Source of the DNA: Paenibacillus sp. FSL H8-0537
GTDB taxonomy: Bacteria; Bacillota; Bacilli; Paenibacillales; Paenibacillaceae
Length of the DNA stretch: 64,000 bases
Direction of reading: 5' to 3'
Assembly (NCBI RefSeq): GCF_038051995.1
Contig: NZ_CP150290.1
Span: forward strand, 4,578,001-4,642,000
Of this stretch, positions 59,177 to 64,000 are shown one piece after another; the first letter of the stretch is position 1, and every line of letters starts with the position of its first letter. Below the pieces are notes generated by a model, which was given only the letters and a program-made list of their open reading frames with translations, had not been told where the DNA came from and searched no databases. A program made the translations under genes and the position numbers.

Positions 59177-60847
59177 ATGAAGGCAAAAGCTTCAACCTTG
59201 CTTCTAAGTCTGTGCTTCCTCCTTCTGCTTCTCACCCTTACAGCCTGTACCAATGGTACAGGCTCTACTACAACGGAAGCAAGTGTTGTTTCTGATGGGG
59301 AGCAGACGCTGGATGAGACGGTATTTCCCAAGGACAAGGTTATTGACGTAAAAATTACAGTGGACAAAGATGATTTTCAAAATATGCTGGACAATGCCAG
59401 CTCCGAGGAATTTAAGGAAGCGACCGTCGATTACAACGGCCAAGTTTTCAATAATGTCGGCTTACGCACGAAGGGCAATCTAAGCTTGATCAGCGTCGTC
59501 AATAATAAAGATTCGGACCGCTACAGCTTAAAGCTCTCATTCGACGAATATGTTAATCAGACGATTGAAGGCGTTAGCAAAATCAATCTAAACAACAATT
59601 ACAGCGACGCCTCCTATTTGCGTGAGTTCCTTACCTATGAGCTTGCTGAAGCGATGGGCTTGCCAACCCCTAAATATTCCTATGTGAATGTGTATGTAAA
59701 TGGCGAGTTTTGGGGCTTTTACTTAGCCGTTGAGCAAATTGGCGAGGAATATTTGGAGCGTAACTTTGGCAACAGCTACGGTGCGCTTTATAAGGCAAAC
59801 GGCGGAACCGGCAGCGAGCTGAACTGGCTGGGTACGTTAAAATCATATACGGGGCTTGATCGTAAATCGGCTTCGTCCAATGATGATATTTTGATGAAAA
59901 TGCTCGATGAATTAAATAATGGAACGGACTATGACAGCGTTTTGGATGTACAGGAAGTGCTGAAGTTTATCGCCTTGAACACAGTCGCGGGCAATATGGA
60001 CAGCTACTTGTCGATGACAAAGCATAACTACTATTTATATGAGGATGATGGTCTGTTCTCGATTTTGCCATGGGATTACAATATGTCCTTCGGCGGCTTT
60101 GGAGGCGCAGGCGTACTCATTGATGAACCGACGTCAGGCAAACTGGCGGAACGGCCTCTCGTCGCAAAATTGCTGGCAGTAGATGAATACAAGGAGCAAT
60201 ACCACGCGATTATAAAAGAAATGATTGAAGGATATTTGGCAGACGATACCCTTGCTGCCCGTGTTAAAGAAATATCCGAGCTTATTTCTCCTTATGTAAA
60301 AGCGGACCCTTCCTCCTTCTATTCTTATGAAGAGTATGAGCAAGGCATTACGACGGTGCTTTCCTTTGCAAGCACGCAGGTAGCAAGCGTCACGCAGCAG
60401 CTCAACGGTATAATCCCCTCCTCTGGCGATGGCTCCGGAAGCGGCAGCAACGGCTTTGAAGAGGGCATGGGCGGTATGGGCGGCGGTTTCCCTGGTGGAG
60501 ACGGCGCTCCAAATGACGGGGCTAATGCAGCGGGGGGCAATGCTCCAAATGACAGTGCTAATGCAGCAGGCGGCAATCCTCCAGCTGATGGTGCTAACGC
60601 GGCGGGCGGTCAGGGCTTCGGTGGTGGTGGCTTTCCCGGCGGCGCTCCCGGTGGACAAGGCGGCATGATGGCGCCACCGAATGGCATGGATTTTGGCGGT
60701 ATGATGCCACCAAATGGCATGGGCTTCGGCGGTCAAAATGCCCAGCCCCAGGGCAGCATTTCGGAAGCTATTACTGCAGGCATCGCCTTAATCATTTTGA
60801 TCTTGTCGGGTGTTTTCGTTTTATTCTACAACCGCAGAAGGCTGTAA
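59177..60847 (+). CDS. CotH-kinase family lipoprotein with Gly-rich tail and C-terminal anchor
   Basis: A 556-residue exported protein: signal peptide LLSLCFLLLLLTLTAC (lipobox LTAC), then the CotH kinase domain (VIDVKITVDKDDFQNMLDN; VGLRTKGNLSL; YSLKLSFDEYVNQTIEGVSKINLNNN; GFYLAVEQIGEEYLERNF; KANGG; ILPWDYNMSFGGFG with the catalytic Asp region). CotH kinases phosphorylate Ser residues of spore or surface proteins. After residue 420 it becomes Gly/Asn/Met-rich with a 12-residue tandem repeat, and ends with a membrane helix ITAGIALIILILSGVFVLFY and a basic tail. Third gene of the VTC operon, 18 bp after DUF4956. Confidence 0.92.
   Translation: MKAKASTLLLSLCFLLLLLTLTACTNGTGSTTTEASVVSDGEQTLDETVFPKDKVIDVKITVDKDDFQNMLDNASSEEFKEATVDYNGQVFNNVGLRTKGNLSLISVVNNKDSDRYSLKLSFDEYVNQTIEGVSKINLNNNYSDASYLREFLTYELAEAMGLPTPKYSYVNVYVNGEFWGFYLAVEQIGEEYLERNFGNSYGALYKANGGTGSELNWLGTLKSYTGLDRKSASSNDDILMKMLDELNNGTDYDSVLDVQEVLKFIALNTVAGNMDSYLSMTKHNYYLYEDDGLFSILPWDYNMSFGGFGGAGVLIDEPTSGKLAERPLVAKLLAVDEYKEQYHAIIKEMIEGYLADDTLAARVKEISELISPYVKADPSSFYSYEEYEQGITTVLSFASTQVASVTQQLNGIIPSSGDGSGSGSNGFEEGMGGMGGGFPGGDGAPNDGANAAGGNAPNDSANAAGGNPPADGANAAGGQGFGGGGFPGGAPGGQGGMMAPPNGMDFGGMMPPNGMGFGGQNAQPQGSISEAITAGIALIILILSGVFVLFYNRRRL
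60506..60613 (+). repeat. 36-bp tandem repeat (three units) in the CotH gene
   Basis: Three in-frame units beginning at 60506, 60542 and 60578 encode APNDGANAAGGN, APNDSANAAGGN and PPADGANAAGGQ. Imperfect at DNA level, so not very recent. Confidence 0.85.
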
Positions 60848-60875
60848 GCAGCTTTTTGTGAATCGCCATAAAACA

Positions 60876-60928
60876 ACATAGCGGCAGTATAGGGCTAATT
60901 TCCAGTCCTGTACTGTCGCTGTTTTTTT
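60876..60928 (+). terminator. Terminator of the VTC-DUF4956-CotH operon
   Basis: AGCGGCAGTATAGG pairs with CCTGTACTGTCGCT (two G.U) and is followed by GTTTTTTT. It is about 30 bp after the CotH stop. Confidence 0.85.
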
Positions 60929-61276
60929 GTACAAACCGTTATTTGATGCATTCAATATCCCCGTACCTTTTGGAATCCCAAGCTGCTAAACGTTCGCTTT
61001 TCAGATAAATATTTAGCATTCAATAGCTGATTATTAGCATATTCCCCCTTTATTTCTGCCAATATAAATACTGTCAACATCGCTCATGACGCTTTCTTCT
61101 TTTCCTTTCATTGCGACTGTAAACGCTATCCATTAACATGATTATATTCCCGTTTGTTAATAGCTGTATGAAAAACGGTGAAAACTTGTTGCGCGTGATG
61201 ATCGCTTCGCTCATTCATATACCCGCGCTTATCGAAGCTGTTATTGCTTCGCAATTCATTGAGGAGGAGTCATGTC
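60929..61276. other. mtlA upstream region
   Basis: About 350 bp without a gene. It contains a cre-like site (61117-61131) and AT-rich promoter-like stretches, but I could not fix one -35/-10 pair with confidence. A GAGGAGGAGT ribosome binding site (61260-61269) ends it. Confidence 0.5.
61117..61131 (+). promoter_or_regulatory. Candidate cre (CcpA) site for mtlA
   Basis: CTGTAAACGCTATCC fits the cre consensus in its TGNAANCG core and downstream T and C, with mismatches only at the two outer positions. Catabolite control of a mannitol PTS gene is expected. Confidence 0.5.
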
Positions 61277-62722
61277 ATGAGTAGTCAAGAAGTACAACCA
61301 TCGTCATCCGGCGGCGTAAAGGTAGGGGTGCAAAAATTCGGCCGATTCCTAAGTGGAATGGTTATGCCGAATATCGGTGCATTTATTGCCTGGGGGATTA
61401 TTACAACCCTGTTCATTCCTACCGGCTGGTTTCCAAATGAAGATTTGGCAACGCTTGTTGGCCCAACCATTACTTATTTGCTTCCGCTCCTGATCGGTTA
61501 TACAGGTGGTAAAATGGTTCACGGCACCCGTGGCGGCGTCATCGGGGCAATGGTTACAATGGGCGTTATTCTCGGATCGGACATTACCATGTTCCTCGGA
61601 GCCATGATCGTAGGTCCGCTGGCCGCATGGATATTGAAAAAATTTGACCAAGCGCTGGAAGGCAAAATCCCATCTGGCTTTGAAATGCTTATTAACAACT
61701 TTTCTTCCGGAATCATTGGCGCTGCGCTCTCTATTGGAGCATACAAAGGTGTTGGCCCCCTCGTTACTTCATTCAGCAACATGATTTCTTCTGGCGTTGA
61801 ATTTCTCATCAACCACGGGCTATTGCCGCTGGCGAACATTTTAATTGAGCCGGGTAAAATTTTGTTCCTGAACAATGCGATCAACCACGGTATTTTAAGT
61901 CCAATCGGGCTTGAGCAATCGCTTGCTACTGGCAAATCCATTATGTTCATGCTGGAGTCGAATCCAGGTCCCGGCCTTGGTATTTTGCTCGCTTATTGGC
62001 TGTTTGGCAAAGGCGCAGCGAAAGGCTCTGCTCCTGGTGCGATCATCATTCAATTTTTCGGCGGTATTCACGAAATTTATTTCCCATACGTCCTGATGAA
62101 TCCGCGCCTTATCCTTGCGGTAATCGGCGGCGGCATGGCTGGCACATTCACCTTCTCCCTGCTGGGCGCTGGTCTTACAGCCGCTCCTTCGCCTGGAAGT
62201 ATTCTCGCTTATTTTGCGCTAGTGCCTAAAGATGGCTACTTCGCCATGATTAGCGGCGTTGTCGTTGCGGCGGCGGTATCGTTCGTAATCGGCGCGCTTC
62301 TGCTGAAAACAAGCAAAAACACGCAGGGCGATATTGAGGAAGCAACGAATAAAATGCAAGATATGAAGGCCTCTTCTAAAGGCGCTGAAACAGCTGGCAC
62401 TCAAGCTGGCACGGCTTCCGCAGCTGCTAATACGGTGAGATCGAAAGACGAAGTAAACAAAATTATTTTTGCCTGCGACGCTGGAATGGGCTCTAGTGCA
62501 ATGGGCGCTTCCATTATGAAAAAGAAAGTCAAAGCTGCTGGCCTCCCTGTACAGGTGACCAACACAGCGATCAATGATCTACCGTCTGATGCGGATATCG
62601 TCATTACCCATAAATCGCTGACTGAACGGGCGCGCCTTAAAGTTCCTGGAGCTGAGCACATCTCCATTGAAGATTTCTTGAAGAGCCCCGAGTATGATGC
62701 TTTAATCAAAAGATTAAGTTAA
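61277..62722 (+). CDS. mtlA: PTS mannitol transporter subunit IICB
   Basis: A 481-residue EIICB protein. The EIIC part begins VGVQKFGRFLSGMVMPNIGAFIAWG, includes AMIVGPLAAWILKKFD, FEMLINNFSSGIIG and FFGGIHEIYFPYVLMNPRLI (the GIxE substrate motif), then ends before a linker of about 60 residues. The EIIB domain has IIFACDAGMGSSAMGASIMK, with the phospho-Cys, and DADIVITHKSLTERA. No EIIA domain is fused; it must come from a separate mtlF, not in the window. ATG 61277 (MSSQEVQPS) has a GAGGAGGAG site and is chosen over 61244. Confidence 0.95.
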   Translation: MSSQEVQPSSSGGVKVGVQKFGRFLSGMVMPNIGAFIAWGIITTLFIPTGWFPNEDLATLVGPTITYLLPLLIGYTGGKMVHGTRGGVIGAMVTMGVILGSDITMFLGAMIVGPLAAWILKKFDQALEGKIPSGFEMLINNFSSGIIGAALSIGAYKGVGPLVTSFSNMISSGVEFLINHGLLPLANILIEPGKILFLNNAINHGILSPIGLEQSLATGKSIMFMLESNPGPGLGILLAYWLFGKGAAKGSAPGAIIIQFFGGIHEIYFPYVLMNPRLILAVIGGGMAGTFTFSLLGAGLTAAPSPGSILAYFALVPKDGYFAMISGVVVAAAVSFVIGALLLKTSKNTQGDIEEATNKMQDMKASSKGAETAGTQAGTASAAANTVRSKDEVNKIIFACDAGMGSSAMGASIMKKKVKAAGLPVQVTNTAINDLPSDADIVITHKSLTERARLKVPGAEHISIEDFLKSPEYDALIKRLS

Positions 62723-62745
62723 ACGAAGCAAGTCTAGACTTTGCG

Positions 62746-62776
62746 CTTAACGCTGACATTTAATGTCGGCGTTAAG
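62746..62776 (+). terminator. Hairpin between mtlA and mtlR
   Basis: CTTAACGCTGACAT pairs with ATGTCGGCGTTAAG (one G.U) around a 3-nt loop. It has no U-run, so it may be an attenuator or processing site that reduces mtlR expression rather than a full terminator. Confidence 0.55.
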
Positions 62777-62804
62777 TCCATTTCCCGGATAAGGATGATC
62801 TCCT

Positions 62805-64000
62805 ATCAAAGTATCGACGAGACAGCGACGTATTGTAGAGCTGCTGCTGGAGCAGCGGGATGAAATAACAGCGGCCGATATTGCCGCTGAGGTCGGGGCA
62901 AGCACCCGGACGATTCACCGCGAGCTGAGTGACATTGAGCTTGTACTAGCTGCCAATCATATCAAGCTGCATAAGCGTTCCGGAATCGGGATCAAACTCG
63001 AAGCGGACAGCGAGCGACTAGAGCGTTTTAAGCAGGCGCTCGAGCATGCAGATCTGTTTGAATATTCAGCAGAGGAACGCAAGGCGCTTATATTGTGCAG
63101 GCTGCTTAAGCATACCGAGCCGATTAAACAATTTTCGCTCTCCCACCAGCTGCGCGTTACGATGCCAACGATTAGCCATGATCTTGATGAGCTGGAGCAA
63201 ATGATTCGCAATCATGGGCTGACACTTGTGCGCAGGCGCGGCTATGGCGTAGAAATAAGCGGACCAGAGCCAGCAAAAAGGCTGTTCATTGCTTGGCTCG
63301 CGCAAACGCATCTGGACGAATCCGACCTGTTCGGCCAAGCTCAGGAAGCCGCAGCCCAGCATCCTTTATCCAAGGAGCTGCTGGCGATGGTTGGCAGGAA
63401 GCCTTTTTTCTCCTTGGAGCAGGCGTTTTGGAAGCTGGAGGATGGCTGGCAGCTGCATTTGTCAGAAAAAGAGCATTTACATCTGCTCATTCGGCTTGCT
63501 GTCACGCTGACGCGAATTCAGGAAGGGCATTTGATTCCGCCGCATGTGAACGGACCTCTGCCTTCCTACTCAGCAAGAGGGGGAAGCAAAGCCGAGGAGC
63601 TGCTGCGCATGCTTGCATTGGAGCTGCCTGCTGAGGAAGTCCGCTATATCGCTAAGCTGCTCAAAGCGACCGATTCGTCTGAAGAAGACGGACTGCTGCT
63701 CGCCCAGGGAGATTGGACGCTCAGCGCAAGCGTAACGAAGCTGATTGCTTTTATGGAGGAGCAGCTCGGTGAGCCTTTTACCGAGGACCGTTCCCTCAGA
63801 GAAGGGCTGCAGCAGCATATGCTCCCTGCTTTTCGCAGAATTGAGGAAGGCAGCACGATTCGCAATCCGCTGCTGGCACAAATTAAGAAAGATTATGAAT
63901 TGCTGTTTACCCTTATTCGCAAAGGCGTTAATGCTATTATAAGCACGATCGAAGTGCCTGATGAGGAAATTGGCTACATGGTCATGCATTTTGGCGCCTC
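62805..64000 (+). CDS. mtlR: BglG-family transcription activator MtlR (partial; C-terminus outside window)
   Basis: The frame is open from an upstream TGA (62793-62795) to the window end, about 398 codons. Order: DeoR-like HTH (RRIVELLLEQRDEITAADIAAEVGASTRTIHREL), a Mga-like second HTH (IKQFSLSHQLRVTMPTISHDL), PRD1 (SEKEHLHLLIRLAVTLTRIQEGH), PRD2 (LREGLQQHMLPAFRRIEEG, NPLLAQIKKDYELLF). The order fits MtlR, activated through PTS phosphorylation of its PRD and EIIB-like domains. There is no ATG, GTG or TTG between the TGA and residue 40 of the conserved part; the best-placed start is ATC at 62805, 9 nt after AAGGA. Confidence 0.85.
   Translation, partial: MKVSTRQRRIVELLLEQRDEITAADIAAEVGASTRTIHRELSDIELVLAANHIKLHKRSGIGIKLEADSERLERFKQALEHADLFEYSAEERKALILCRLLKHTEPIKQFSLSHQLRVTMPTISHDLDELEQMIRNHGLTLVRRRGYGVEISGPEPAKRLFIAWLAQTHLDESDLFGQAQEAAAQHPLSKELLAMVGRKPFFSLEQAFWKLEDGWQLHLSEKEHLHLLIRLAVTLTRIQEGHLIPPHVNGPLPSYSARGGSKAEELLRMLALELPAEEVRYIAKLLKATDSSEEDGLLLAQGDWTLSASVTKLIAFMEEQLGEPFTEDRSLREGLQQHMLPAFRRIEEGSTIRNPLLAQIKKDYELLFTLIRKGVNAIISTIEVPDEEIGYMVMHFGA

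Overview
The window reads as a chromosomal segment of a spore-forming, low-to-mid GC Firmicute of the Paenibacillus type. The signs are a tripartite ger germinant-receptor locus, hemEHY arranged as in Bacillus, strong AGGAGG-type ribosome binding sites with frequent TTG and GTG starts, Mn-dependent PpaC, YtxG/YtxH-like proteins, an LtaS-like enzyme and U-tailed intrinsic terminators. No tRNA, rRNA, CRISPR array or intact prophage is visible.

Layout. 1-6.4 kb (minus): DUF92 membrane protein (cut by the window edge), glycerophosphodiester phosphodiesterase, CapA-like protein and hemY-hemH-hemE. 6.6-10.5 kb: an MFS exporter that looks leaderless, then an AT-rich scar with a secreted orphan, an IS1182-end hairpin, a perfect 24-bp inverted repeat and a truncated nrdI. 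10.5-20.3 kb: MOSC protein, EamA transporter, an ABC-F protein behind an attenuator-like leader, O-methyltransferase, THUMP rRNA methyltransferase, LtaS-like enzyme, PDZ/Lon-like membrane protease. 20.4-24.5 kb: small Fe-S-type proteins, M14 peptidase, a decayed IS1182 element with exact 9-bp target duplication and a non-transposase ORF, and glutamate racemase. 24.9-29.8 kb: YtxH/YtxG-like proteins, a SufR-like regulator, HepT-like protein, Dabb protein, CuA-type cupredoxin and a lone holin.

29.9-36.4 kb is a germinant-receptor cluster with one A, one C, one D-like and three B-type subunits. 36.5-41.8 kb is plant-glycan utilisation (AraC regulator, GH42, GH51, and a GH43-like remnant). 42-46.1 kb is a MarR-regulated heterodimeric ABC exporter. 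47.1-51.3 kb holds an NlpC/P60 protein, PpaC, a Cof-type HAD phosphatase, a tiny membrane-protein locus, and a VOC dioxygenase-like protein behind a clear promoter/operator.

51.4-60.8 kb is the most interesting part: a GT39 membrane glycosyltransferase, a divergent OmpR-type two-component system, a secreted purple-acid-phosphatase-like enzyme, and an operon of VTC-domain protein, DUF4956 protein and CotH-kinase lipoprotein. Upstream of the GT39 gene and of the VTC operon lie arrays of a TTCAGC-like half-site at exactly 11-bp spacing, in the same orientation relative to the gene, the usual geometry of OmpR/PhoB-family operators. This suggests one envelope regulon run by the local two-component system. 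The window ends with mtlA (EIICB) and mtlR, whose only well-placed start codon appears to be ATC.

A dispersed palindromic element (at least five copies, built round a GGCGGCAAAGC core) sits in intergenic regions across the window.
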